From Enterovibrio qingdaonensis (lineage in GTDB: Bacteria; Pseudomonadota; Gammaproteobacteria; Enterobacterales; Vibrionaceae), in the NCBI RefSeq assembly GCF_028683135.1, contig NZ_JAJUBB010000010.1, positions 124,001 through 188,000 of the forward strand: a stretch of 64,000 bases of DNA, given 5' to 3'. Of the stretch, positions 35,664 through 44,637 are shown one piece after another. The translations under genes were made by a program, and so were the position numbers. Within the stretch, counting starts at the first letter, position 1, and the number at the start of each line of letters is the position of its first letter. The notes beneath the pieces were generated by a model. That model saw only the letters and a list, made by a program, of their open reading frames with translations, was not told where the DNA came from and ran no database searches.

Positions 35664-37776
35664 TTAGGATACTCCGTATATTCTCTAGTCGCTGCACATA
35701 TGCATGTGTAACTGCTGCATTAGAGTAATTTTCGATAATATACTGTTGCGCCTTTATACCTACCCGTTGCGATTCTTGCCGATTATTATAAATATAACGA
35801 ATCTTTTGAGCTGCTTGTTCAACATCAGCCTCAAACCAATACTGACCTTCACCAAATATATTATCTCCAACGTCCAATGGCACCAGGTCACCATCGACTA
35901 AATAAGCTGTATCTTCCGAACAAAAATCCACATTGCCAGAATAGTTGCTTACGATAACAGGTTGCTGAAGTAACATCGCCTCTGCAATAGTATTTCCAAA
36001 GGCCACACTACGATGGAGTGATATAAAACAATCACAAGAAGCCATAAAGTTAATGTCGTCTTGTCTGCTCATAGTCTCTGTGATTATTCTTATCTTTGGA
36101 TGATGACCAACCAAAGCCTCGATTTCTCTCCAGATAGGCTCTGAAAGATTGATGTTCTTAGCCTTGATGACAAGAACAACATCGCTGTCACGATAAGCGT
36201 CAACAAAAGCAAGCTTGAACGCCTTTACGCCTGCAATAGTATTTCTGCGTTTGGGGCAAGAGTTCCCATCAAACACCAAATAGAAAACATATTCATCATC
36301 GCCAATTCCTAGGGTGCTTCTCAGCCGCGCAGTTACAGGAGGGATAGCTACGTTATGCGGCATCAGATAAACTGGAACATTACCTTCTTTTAAAAAACAC
36401 TGCCTCACATAATCACTCTGAACCCATATCTCATCTACAAAATCTCTCGCTTTCGCTAACGCAGTAGGCCACTGAGGAAGGTTCCAACTCCAAGCACCTA
36501 TTTTGTAATCGCCACCGTCAATTAAATGTCTAGCACCTTTAAGAGATATTTTTAACAACTCTATAGGAGGTAAGCAATACATCGATACAGGGTATTCAAT
36601 AGTAGGCTTATAATCACCATATTCAGATATTAGTGTTTCTGACCAAAGAATAGAGGAATCACTCAAACGGGTCTGCACGTCTTGAATTGATAGATAATCA
36701 TCAGCGGTATCTTCGAAATTGTCAGCTAATAAACCGAAATCATTATGTGAAAAACCTACAATATTAACTCCAAACGCCTGGTCAAAAGGTTGGTTAGTAA
36801 TCTGAATCTTGCCTTCTTTCTCTTGGAAAATGAGTCCATCTGCTATTTTGTAATGCTTAGTGCCAAATTCATTCCACCAAGAAATATAGGAATCAATATG
36901 TAACTCCCCCTGAATTATAAAGGCATTTTGTAGGTCTGAACGCTCTCCCAAAACACCCATCATTAATTCTGGTACATATTTATTCAAGCTTTCTACAAAA
37001 ACAGATTGAAGTAGTTGCCCGCGCAATTTTTCGCTTTGCCAGGTTACTCCAGACCAATTCTCTCCTTCGTTCAGCCACCAACTATTGAAGTCTAAAAGGC
37101 CGCAAACAGTATTTAGATCAAATGCTGCTTGTAGATCAGGGCGACTTTCGTAATAGAATTTAACTAAAGTTGGAAGATAGAATCCAGTATCCTGTAGAAT
37201 CTCACAAACCGCTTGTTCTGAGCAGAAGGAAATAGGAACCCTCAAGCTGGGATATCTTTGGTATCCCTCTGTATGCCACCAATATAAAAGAGGCATCTCT
37301 CCAAACTTATCCGTGTGTTTAAACTTAGACTGTAAATCTTTTCTAGCACGATAAACAAATAAGTATATAGGGCTCTTCTCGTCGCCATTATCACTTAGTT
37401 CAAATCGCTCGTAACTATTTAGGACTGCACATTCGATATTTTTAATGTATAAAGCATTCGACTTTAAGTACTCGTGGACGCCTTCGAAATAGGTTTCAGT
37501 CCACTGTTCCGGAGTAATTTCACTTAAAAAGGCTTTTTCTTCATCAGATATTTTCCAATCAATATCGGGATACTCACGAGAAACTTCGTTTTCCCAAAAA
37601 ATATACAGTGCTATACGATGGGCAATAGATTTAGTCGAGTACTCTATATCAGCTCGAATCTTAACTATAAACTCAACTCCTTTAGGAAGAGAAAATAGCT
37701 CTTGAGCATTTGTCAACTCGCTCAGCCAATGCGTTCTATTTCTAACTGACATACGCTTAATTATCTCCCGGTTCAA
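35656..37776 (-). CDS. Glycosyltransferase with N-terminal RxDL/WW repeats and C-terminal GT4 domain
   Basis: 706 residues if the TTG at 37776 is used; an ATG eight codons later (37752, MSVRNRTHW) is a reasonable alternative start. The N-terminal half holds three repeats of RxDLxxxF...WW...G...Y (about 138-176, 204-242, 274-310): RKDLQSKF..YWWHTEG, RPDLQAAF..SWWLNEG, RSDLQNAF..SWWNEFG. A GT4 domain follows (about 333-700) with LVFDGNSCPKRRN, LHRSVAFGNTIAEAML and PVIVSNYSGNVDFCSED. The same two parts, in the same order, form the N-terminal third of the giant transferase at 21320-26497, so the two are paralogous modules. Function of the WW repeats is unknown; acceptor-glycan binding or oligomerisation are possibilities. 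Confidence 0.88.
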   Translation of the reverse strand: MNREIIKRMSVRNRTHWLSELTNAQELFSLPKGVEFIVKIRADIEYSTKSIAHRIALYIFWENEVSREYPDIDWKISDEEKAFLSEITPEQWTETYFEGVHEYLKSNALYIKNIECAVLNSYERFELSDNGDEKSPIYLFVYRARKDLQSKFKHTDKFGEMPLLYWWHTEGYQRYPSLRVPISFCSEQAVCEILQDTGFYLPTLVKFYYESRPDLQAAFDLNTVCGLLDFNSWWLNEGENWSGVTWQSEKLRGQLLQSVFVESLNKYVPELMMGVLGERSDLQNAFIIQGELHIDSYISWWNEFGTKHYKIADGLIFQEKEGKIQITNQPFDQAFGVNIVGFSHNDFGLLADNFEDTADDYLSIQDVQTRLSDSSILWSETLISEYGDYKPTIEYPVSMYCLPPIELLKISLKGARHLIDGGDYKIGAWSWNLPQWPTALAKARDFVDEIWVQSDYVRQCFLKEGNVPVYLMPHNVAIPPVTARLRSTLGIGDDEYVFYLVFDGNSCPKRRNTIAGVKAFKLAFVDAYRDSDVVLVIKAKNINLSEPIWREIEALVGHHPKIRIITETMSRQDDINFMASCDCFISLHRSVAFGNTIAEAMLLQQPVIVSNYSGNVDFCSEDTAYLVDGDLVPLDVGDNIFGEGQYWFEADVEQAAQKIRYIYNNRQESQRVGIKAQQYIIENYSNAAVTHAYVQRLENIRSILNG

Positions 37777-37929
37777 TATTCCTGCACAATCTCATGCCAT
37801 TTTTAAACCAGAGCGAAAAACGTTATGTGATCTTGGTTTTAAAGCATAGACGAGTGCCAAGATATTTAATTTCAATCACCAAACGTCGTGCTGTTCTCAC
37901 GAATGGATTTATATAGGCACATAAACAAC

Positions 37930-38907
37930 CTAATTGCTTTTTTTGACTTTTTCATATATTTCAATAAGCGCATTCGTTGCTACAGCCCAAGACTTAACCG
38001 CACTAACAGACTGATAATTAACATTATTTTTTTCGGAGATTCTGCCAATACACGCCGATATACTTTCTATGTCATCATGTTGGCAATATAGAGCATGGTC
38101 TCCAAAATACTCTTTGGTAGAACCTTCTGAAGTGACTATGCATTTGCAGCCACTAGCCATTGCTTCTAGTGCGGCTAAGCCTGGCGTTTCTAAAGTACTA
38201 GGCAAACAAAATACAGAGGCGCCACTATAAGCCGATCTAAGTAAGATAGAGTCATGTTTTAAAGGCCCAAGATAGACTAGTTGTCCTTCGGTAGCTACGT
38301 TCTTGATTTTTTCAAAATATTCGGCATCTCTTATATGCCCAATCAGTACTAACTTTTTATCTGGATAATTTTTCATCGCTTGAACAAGGTTCAATTGATT
38401 TTTTCTTGGCTCAATATTCCCTACATTGAGCACAAACTCTTCATATATTTTAAACTCATCCCTGAAATAGCATTCATCGACATTTTTAAAGAAATCGTCT
38501 TCTACACCATTATAAACCGTGTGGAACACTTCTCGTTGAAGACCGAAAACTCTAGCCAGTTCGTCACCTTCCATATCCGAGTTAGCGACTATTGCGTCCG
38601 CCAATGATAGTTGGTGTCTAATTTCGTCCACAGGATATAAATGTTTAGTTTCTTCTGTCACCCAAAGACTAGATGTAATAACTAGTGGAATCTCTAAATT
38701 CCGAATGAAATTACATATATGTACTGAACCACCCACACAAGAAAAGTAGTGAACGAGATCATAGTCTAGAAAGTTAGGTTTCCACGGATTGAAAAGATCA
38801 ACCCTAACTCCCTTATTTTCAAGAGCTTTCTTATAGGCCAGCAATTGAATTTCACCACCACCAGGTGTATGGAAAGCCATTGGATAGGTTATAAATAGAA
38901 CCTTCAT
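37930..38907 (-). CDS. GT4-family glycosyltransferase
   Basis: 325 residues. Opens VLFITYPMAFHTPGGGEIQLLAYKKAL and carries VIVYNGV-type sugar-binding context (HTVYNGVEDDFF), VLNVGNIEPRKNQLNLVQAMKNYPDKKLVLIGHIRD and LETPGLAALEAMASGCKCIVTSEG, the donor-site E-x7-E region. Paralogue of the enzyme at 33618-34583. A 153-base gap containing no evident gene separates it from the WW-repeat transferase downstream, the largest gap inside the operon; the upstream gene stop overlaps its start (ATG at 38907). Confidence 0.9.
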   Translation of the reverse strand: MKVLFITYPMAFHTPGGGEIQLLAYKKALENKGVRVDLFNPWKPNFLDYDLVHYFSCVGGSVHICNFIRNLEIPLVITSSLWVTEETKHLYPVDEIRHQLSLADAIVANSDMEGDELARVFGLQREVFHTVYNGVEDDFFKNVDECYFRDEFKIYEEFVLNVGNIEPRKNQLNLVQAMKNYPDKKLVLIGHIRDAEYFEKIKNVATEGQLVYLGPLKHDSILLRSAYSGASVFCLPSTLETPGLAALEAMASGCKCIVTSEGSTKEYFGDHALYCQHDDIESISACIGRISEKNNVNYQSVSAVKSWAVATNALIEIYEKVKKSN

Positions 38908-40097
38908 TACGCTTTACTCTCTATAATGCTCAACATCTTTTTCGTTCGTCCCATCCATGTATTTTCACCTACAATTACTCTAGATGTCGAAGGGTCTAGC
39001 TTTCCTTTACCTATGTGAAAAAGAATTTTATTTAGAAACTCTTCTGGACTAGAAGCCACACTCAACGCCTCATTTTTAGTATATTCTGTAAAATTGAGTG
39101 CTGTAGATACAACTGGTAAACCTGCAGCAACATATTCATAATACTTCATAGGAAACATAGAGTAGGTATACTCATTCAAGAGAGTCGGCAACATACCAAC
39201 ATCCATATATCTCAGGAAATCTGGTAAATCTGAATATGGAATATACCCCAGATGGTGTACATTTTTTAATGACTGCAAAGCTAAAAAATCAGTATTTCTT
39301 TGACCTTCTCTTTCTTGTCCGATGATATAAAAATCAATATCATCACAGCTTTTAGCCACTTCAAATAGAAGTTTAAAGTCGACTTTAAAGTCTGAAAGAA
39401 CCCCGTGATAGACAACTTTATTCGCAACGTTGTTCTTTACCCTGTCTAATAAATTGTTTACCGATGAACTTGGTTTTGAAAAGTGATCAAAATCAACCAC
39501 ATTGGAATGATAATGAACAGAATCATTCAGCTTAGAACATCTATGTTCCAAACTTTTTGTTGTCACAAATACATGGTCGCATAGGGATAATAGTTTTTCC
39601 TCATGCTTTTTAAAATTAGACTCACAAATTCCTGGAACTTGTGAAAGATCGTCAACACAATGATAAATTAACTTTTCACTTTTTATTTTCCCAATTAGAC
39701 CAAGGATAAATGGGTGATATGTCCATGTGATTAATTTACCCAATGAGAACTTTTTTATTTCTCTTTTTACAAGAAAATTCAATAAAAAATCATTAAGCTT
39801 TTTTAGGACCTTATGGTTTTTAGGATTTGGGACAACCAAAGGAGACAATACCACTAGGTTATTTGTTTTCTTTTCTGCTCCAAATATTAGAGTTTTCATA
39901 CCTGTAGCGACGCGATTTATAATTCGCTTTAGATCTTTTGCACTACCTACTTTCGGGGCTCTCAACCCTATACTCTCAACATAGACGATGGAGTAACCTA
40001 ACTTCGAAAGCAGTTGAGCCGTGTGTTGCTTGTTCGTCCAATAGGGTTCGTTCCAATCTGCGGTAGAGAACAGTACAATCGTAGTATCGTTACTCAC
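38907..40097 (-). CDS. Glycosyltransferase (GT-B, family 4-like)
   Basis: 396 residues. N-terminal domain contains TIVLFSTADWNEPYWTNKQHTAQLLSKLGY, LITWTYHPF and IYHCVDDLSQVPG, segments seen in capsule and teichoic-type GT-B enzymes. The C-terminal domain has VVYHGVLSDFKVDFKLLFEVAKS, FYIIGQEREG, HHLGYIPYSDLPDFLRYMDVGMLP and PMKYYEYVAAGLPVVST. Start is GTG at 40097, within an 8-base overlap with the deacetylase-like gene. Donor and acceptor unknown. Confidence 0.85.
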   Translation of the reverse strand: MSNDTTIVLFSTADWNEPYWTNKQHTAQLLSKLGYSIVYVESIGLRAPKVGSAKDLKRIINRVATGMKTLIFGAEKKTNNLVVLSPLVVPNPKNHKVLKKLNDFLLNFLVKREIKKFSLGKLITWTYHPFILGLIGKIKSEKLIYHCVDDLSQVPGICESNFKKHEEKLLSLCDHVFVTTKSLEHRCSKLNDSVHYHSNVVDFDHFSKPSSSVNNLLDRVKNNVANKVVYHGVLSDFKVDFKLLFEVAKSCDDIDFYIIGQEREGQRNTDFLALQSLKNVHHLGYIPYSDLPDFLRYMDVGMLPTLLNEYTYSMFPMKYYEYVAAGLPVVSTALNFTEYTKNEALSVASSPEEFLNKILFHIGKGKLDPSTSRVIVGENTWMGRTKKMLSIIESKA

Positions 40098-41643
40098 TGA
40101 TTAAAACCTCTTGAACTTGCCCATTTAGAAGTACTTTGGGTACATAAGAACTTAAACGTTTATACCCTTCAGCTAACTTAAGAACCGGGAGTCCATTTTC
40201 AAGCTTAACTAGGTAATTTGCCTTATCTTGAATAAAGTCCATAGCTTCTATTTCATTCATAAAGCATGGACTGTTAGAATTAGTACGAATATAGTTAATC
40301 AGTTCTAAGTGGACGTTTTTCCTTTGCTCTTCTGTTAACCATCCATATTGATATCTTTCAGAGAATGGATGATCTAAATAACCAAATATTGTGTTACTTT
40401 GTTTGGCAATATCGAACGACTCTTTATAAACTCTTAACGAGTCACCACTATCATTTAGTATACAATCGCCATGAAGCATAACTTGCTGACTATGCCCAAT
40501 GAAACTTTTCGGCAATTCAGCTAGATTTCCCCCGTTGAAGGTCAAGAACTCTGGATCATTCTTAATTATTCCTCCAATGCACCCCTTATAACCAGCATCA
40601 CTTAAAGCCTTTAGAGCGTACAACGGTGTATGGTGAAATGGAGATACGGCATACTTCACTCGCTTGTTGATTACCTTTTCTATTAAGTTTGCCGAAGTAT
40701 TCGCCTCATATAATGCCGATTCATATGACCCGCCCCAATTAGGAGCATGAGTTGCGGTATGTGAAAGTATCGCATCTCCCGCTTCTTCCAATTCTCGCAT
40801 GATAGGGAAGTGGCGTTCATCAGTTAAATTCATCGTGTGAATAGCAAGTGAGAAAGGAATATTTTCAATCTTATATGCATTCCAAAGATAACGGCTAGAC
40901 TCAATATCCTCATCACAATCTAGTCTCATCGTAATCGCGCAATCAAACCCATTCGGCACTTCAACCAATACTGGGTAGACCGTATTTCCACCCATTAGAT
41001 TGGAAGATAGATAAGCCTCCACAATCTGCCATTCATAAGAGTCTACAGGGCCTACTTCTCTGTTAAACCAAAGAAAAGATTTCTCATCAATATCAATCAA
41101 CGAAGAGAATGAGCAAATCAAATCTCCATCATTTGTTACATTTGACAAGGCGTTTTCATCAAAAATGATTGGTGTTGAAAGAGACCAAATATCCCCTTCT
41201 GTTTTAACAGCTCCATATCCAAGATTGTTCCATTCGTCCATAAAATCGAACCGCTCCATTGGTCGATTTTTGATACTACCGAAGCAGACATTAGCAAATT
41301 CTGTATACTCAATCAGTTCAGCACTTTCAGAGAAACTATACGTTTCCGCACTTGGAGCCTTTCCCCATTCACCTTCTGGCCAACTGCTAACTCTAAATTT
41401 TAAAGCTTCTGCATGGCTTGGAGGGATGCAACCAAAAATTATTACTTTATAAACACCATCTGAGTTTAAAGTAGCATTCAGTTCTTCCTCGGATGGTGAT
41501 ACAAGGACCAGAGCATCTACATTTTCTGATTTAAACGTACAAAGATCGGATAACTCAACTATTTGAGAATCCGTAAATGACCTTTTAAATGCACTAAGCA
41601 CATATTTATAAGCACTCGAACCAGTGTTTAGGATACCAATCAT
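40090..41643 (-). CDS. Polysaccharide deacetylase (NodB-like) domain protein
   Basis: 517 residues, no signal peptide, so probably cytosolic. The N-terminal 230 residues are of unknown type. The C-terminal half has a NodB-like catalytic domain: MRLDCDEDI (metal/base aspartates, about 237-243), SHTATHAPNW (the HxxxH metal pair, about 296-303) and KYAVSPFHHTPLYALKALSDAGYKG (motif 3-like), then LPKSFIG and VMLHGDC. It may deacetylate an N-acetylated sugar on a lipid-linked intermediate or nucleotide sugar. Its ATG overlaps the TGA of the CapK-like ligase (ATGA), suggesting the pair work together. Intracellular location is unusual for a polysaccharide deacetylase. Confidence 0.82.
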   Translation of the reverse strand: MIGILNTGSSAYKYVLSAFKRSFTDSQIVELSDLCTFKSENVDALVLVSPSEEELNATLNSDGVYKVIIFGCIPPSHAEALKFRVSSWPEGEWGKAPSAETYSFSESAELIEYTEFANVCFGSIKNRPMERFDFMDEWNNLGYGAVKTEGDIWSLSTPIIFDENALSNVTNDGDLICSFSSLIDIDEKSFLWFNREVGPVDSYEWQIVEAYLSSNLMGGNTVYPVLVEVPNGFDCAITMRLDCDEDIESSRYLWNAYKIENIPFSLAIHTMNLTDERHFPIMRELEEAGDAILSHTATHAPNWGGSYESALYEANTSANLIEKVINKRVKYAVSPFHHTPLYALKALSDAGYKGCIGGIIKNDPEFLTFNGGNLAELPKSFIGHSQQVMLHGDCILNDSGDSLRVYKESFDIAKQSNTIFGYLDHPFSERYQYGWLTEEQRKNVHLELINYIRTNSNSPCFMNEIEAMDFIQDKANYLVKLENGLPVLKLAEGYKRLSSYVPKVLLNGQVQEVLISE

Positions 41644-43013
41644 TTATCAACCACATGTCTAAATTTAGAACGATGGCCTACACGAACGAAGTCATCGTGA
41701 CCAACAAACTGTACCGAGAATGCACCCGGCCAATAATGTTCAATTTTCGAACTTATATCTGTTTCGTTAGCATGAACTTCAAGAACAAGTTTAAGCACCG
41801 GTTGTCCATATCTTGTGTCTATCTGAAACTCTTGAATCCCACCCACTCTATGATCTAATACATCTTGGATGTGATGTGTTGGAAACTCCGTTCCGTTCAA
41901 AGTCACTACATCATGAATACGACCAGTAACATCTGTGATGTAAAATCCATCATTTCTCTTTTCTACTGTTGCAACATCGCCCGTCCTGTAGCGAATTAAC
42001 GGCATCAATTTGTTTCGAAAACCTGTGAATACAAGTTCTTTTCTTCCATCTTCTTGAGTGAAGTTCTCTGGATATCCTTCCGAGTCATACACAAACATAT
42101 CTTCTCGGTTCTGATATTGATATGCCATAACACCAAGCTCAGCTAAACCATAACGGTTAATCACTCGACATCTCAAAACTAATTCAATTTTTTCACGCAT
42201 GTAGCTTTCTAGTAATTCGCCACTTGATTCAAAGACTTCAAAAAGCTTTAAATTTCCGTATTTTTTTTCCACATAACATGCGAGAGCAAAAATTGTAGAT
42301 GGGTGAGCATGAATTAAATGAGGTCGTCTCGTTCTCAAAGTATCAATAATTTCCTCAAGTCCCGCATCGTCTAGAGCAGAGAAAAAAATATTACTTCGAT
42401 TCATCGCGAAACACTTAAAATCCTCACGATTCGGCCAATTAGGTTGCTCTTCACCTTTGAATCTGCAGGCAAAATGTAGTTCTGATTTATACTTTTTATT
42501 GCCTACACTGTCTCTTGATATCAACGTAACAGCTGATGAGTAATCTGCTGCCTCTTGGTCGTAATAAATAAAGCAAGATAGCCCAGTAGAGCCACCAGTT
42601 TTACATACATGATGTCGAGTGCTCTCTAGGCTTGAAGAAAGAAGTCTTACTCCTTGCTCTCTTATAATATCTTTCGTTAGCGGAGGAATGTCATGAAGAT
42701 AATTAATATCTTTTTTTATTTTCTCTGGATCAAAATTGATTCCAGAAAAAAGTTCTCTGTAGTAGGGTACATTTTCATTAGCAAAACTCAGAGTCTCATA
42801 TAACTTTTGCTTTACTATTTCTTCCCTTTCCTTGAATGGAAGTTTGTAGTAATCATTAATTTCTCTGAATTTACCGGAAACATTCCGACGCTCTAACTTT
42901 TCAGCTATTGGGTATGCAATATAAGCACTTGTCATACCCTTTGCATAATTCAATGGGGGTCTTGAAAATCCATACTCAGCAGCTTTTAGTATCACACTAT
43001 CTCTTTTAAGCAT
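41640..43013 (-). CDS. CapK-like AMP-dependent ligase (phenylacetate-CoA ligase family)
   Basis: 457 residues of the adenylate-forming family, closest in layout to phenylacetate-CoA ligases and to CapK-type proteins found in capsule clusters. Seen: PPLTKDIIREQG, the ATP-binding TGGSTGLS loop (about 140-147), INRYGLAELG (about 293-302), IRYRTGDVA (about 340-348) and a C-terminal hinge ITDVTGRIHDVVTLNGTEFP. It would activate a carboxylic acid as an acyl-adenylate and pass it to CoA, an amine or a sugar amino group. Next to a deacetylase-like gene, an N-acyl change on an amino sugar is a reasonable idea, but not shown. It lies between wzt and the deacetylase. Confidence 0.87.
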   Translation of the reverse strand: MLKRDSVILKAAEYGFSRPPLNYAKGMTSAYIAYPIAEKLERRNVSGKFREINDYYKLPFKEREEIVKQKLYETLSFANENVPYYRELFSGINFDPEKIKKDINYLHDIPPLTKDIIREQGVRLLSSSLESTRHHVCKTGGSTGLSCFIYYDQEAADYSSAVTLISRDSVGNKKYKSELHFACRFKGEEQPNWPNREDFKCFAMNRSNIFFSALDDAGLEEIIDTLRTRRPHLIHAHPSTIFALACYVEKKYGNLKLFEVFESSGELLESYMREKIELVLRCRVINRYGLAELGVMAYQYQNREDMFVYDSEGYPENFTQEDGRKELVFTGFRNKLMPLIRYRTGDVATVEKRNDGFYITDVTGRIHDVVTLNGTEFPTHHIQDVLDHRVGGIQEFQIDTRYGQPVLKLVLEVHANETDISSKIEHYWPGAFSVQFVGHDDFVRVGHRSKFRHVVDK

Positions 43014-43042
43014 ATAAGACCTTTGATTGAGGATAATTAAAT

Positions 43043-43759
43043 TTACAATTTTTCATCGGAAATTATTTTACCATGCTCCATATGGATTTTTCTATTACAT
43101 ACATTTTCAATCAAATTTGGATCATGAGATGCAACCACCAAAATAGAAGACTTATCGATAAGGGAGCTTAATCGTTCAGATGCCTTTTGGTTAAATGCGG
43201 CGTCACCAACGCTTAACCATTCATCCATAATGATAATATCAGCTTCTACACTCGTAGATATTGAAAAAGCCAACCTTAACATCATACCACTCGAATATGT
43301 TTTTACAGGTAGATTCAGATATTCTCCGAGCTCTGTAAAGTCTGCAATTTCGTCGACTTTCTTTTTAATTACTTCAGGTGGCAAACCATCCATTAATCCC
43401 TTTATAAATATATTTTCGAATCCTGTTGCATCGGGATCTAGCCCCATAGACACATCAAGTAGTGAAGCAATCCTTCCATTCGCCTTTAGGGAGCCAGAAA
43501 CCGGCGAGTACACACCAGTAAGCACTCTTAATAGAGTAGTTTTTCCCGAACCATTGTGGCCAATTAGACCTACTCGCTCACCTTTTTGTATGTCAAAACT
43601 TAGAGTATCAAGAGCTCTAACTACCGGATGTTTACCCGCATCACTTCCAATCCTGCCACCTGTCGTCATATTTATGACTTTCTTCTTCAGCGACCGGTGT
43701 GAGTTTTCATATATCGGAAATTCTACAGTCAAATTTTCCGCTAAAAGTCTTACTTCCAT
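43043..43759 (-). CDS. wzt: Polysaccharide ABC transporter ATP-binding protein Wzt
   Basis: 238 residues from the ATG at 43759, which has AAGGGGAA six bases upstream; a longer frame reaches 43801 inside wzm. Seen: Walker A GHNGSGKTT (about 62-70), Q-loop region, signature SSGMMLRLAFS, Walker B IIIMDEWLS and the H-loop VASHD. It energises export of undecaprenyl-linked polysaccharide through Wzm. The protein is short and lacks the extra C-terminal carbohydrate-binding domain of E. coli O9a Wzt, resembling instead the KpsT/TagH-length enzymes, so chain-end recognition is not needed or is done elsewhere. It follows wzm by 11 bases. Confidence 0.93.
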   Translation of the reverse strand: MEVRLLAENLTVEFPIYENSHRSLKKKVINMTTGGRIGSDAGKHPVVRALDTLSFDIQKGERVGLIGHNGSGKTTLLRVLTGVYSPVSGSLKANGRIASLLDVSMGLDPDATGFENIFIKGLMDGLPPEVIKKKVDEIADFTELGEYLNLPVKTYSSGMMLRLAFSISTSVEADIIIMDEWLSVGDAAFNQKASERLSSLIDKSSILVVASHDPNLIENVCNRKIHMEHGKIISDEKL

Positions 43760-43770
43760 AGTTATTCCCC

Positions 43771-44625
43771 TTACAGCCAATACGGAACACGGTCGCGACA
43801 TTTAACCATTAGAAAGTGTGCAAATATAAAGCCAATTACAGTCAATGCACATGAAAAAATCCATGATAGCGGTTCTATATCAGCGCCCAATATAGGTGCT
43901 CTCACAACTTCTATCATGTGATGAAATGGATTTATATCCGCAGCCCAAGCTCTATCTTTCAATAATTCTTTTGACCACATTATTGGCGTAAAAAAGAAGG
44001 CGACTTGGATTATATTCGTGACAATAGGAAGGATATCTCTAAATCTTGTACATAGAATACTCAGCACTATGCTAATCCATATGGTATTTAGAAATATTAT
44101 AGTTAAACCGGGTATTACCCATAGAAACTTCAACGTAACATTATGACCAAAGGCAAGCATTAGAATAATAACCACTGGGAGGCTATGCAGTAATATTATA
44201 AAATTCCTCCAGACAACCCTCATCACATGTGTGGTTATAGGCATTCTTGCTTGTTTCATTATGTAACCGTAAGAAATAAACGTATTACTACCTTCATTAA
44301 TACAGGTACTTATATATTGCCAGAGTACTAATCCAATACCTAGATATGGAAGGTAGTCTTCAATGTTTTGATTGAGAAGTTCTGAGTATAAAATACCCAA
44401 AACACCAACCAGTATTAAAGTACTGAGTGTAAACCAAAAAGGTCCAAGCACTGATCTTCTATATCGTTGCTTTATATCATGCCAACCTAGTGTCGACCAA
44501 ACATGATATGAGAATATACCAACTTGGATATCATTTTCACCAGTGTGAGAATGCCACTTGCTAGTATATCTACTAATAAAAGAGTTTTTCGCTTTCTCTG
44601 ATTCTGTAGAAATATGTTCGTTCAT
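43771..44625 (-). CDS. wzm: Polysaccharide ABC transporter permease Wzm
   Basis: 284 residues with about six membrane helices and the ABC-2 permease pattern. The cytoplasmic N-terminus carries WHDIKQRYRRSVLGPFWFTLSTLI, the coupling segment found in Wzm/KpsM/TagG proteins. Together with Wzt it flips a completed lipid-linked glycan across the inner membrane. It is downstream of rmlC by 12 bases and upstream of wzt. Its presence indicates ABC-dependent O-antigen or capsule export, not a Wzx/Wzy system. Confidence 0.94.
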   Translation of the reverse strand: MNEHISTESEKAKNSFISRYTSKWHSHTGENDIQVGIFSYHVWSTLGWHDIKQRYRRSVLGPFWFTLSTLILVGVLGILYSELLNQNIEDYLPYLGIGLVLWQYISTCINEGSNTFISYGYIMKQARMPITTHVMRVVWRNFIILLHSLPVVIILMLAFGHNVTLKFLWVIPGLTIIFLNTIWISIVLSILCTRFRDILPIVTNIIQVAFFFTPIMWSKELLKDRAWAADINPFHHMIEVVRAPILGADIEPLSWIFSCALTVIGFIFAHFLMVKCRDRVPYWL

Positions 44626-44637
44626 CGTTCAGCCTTA

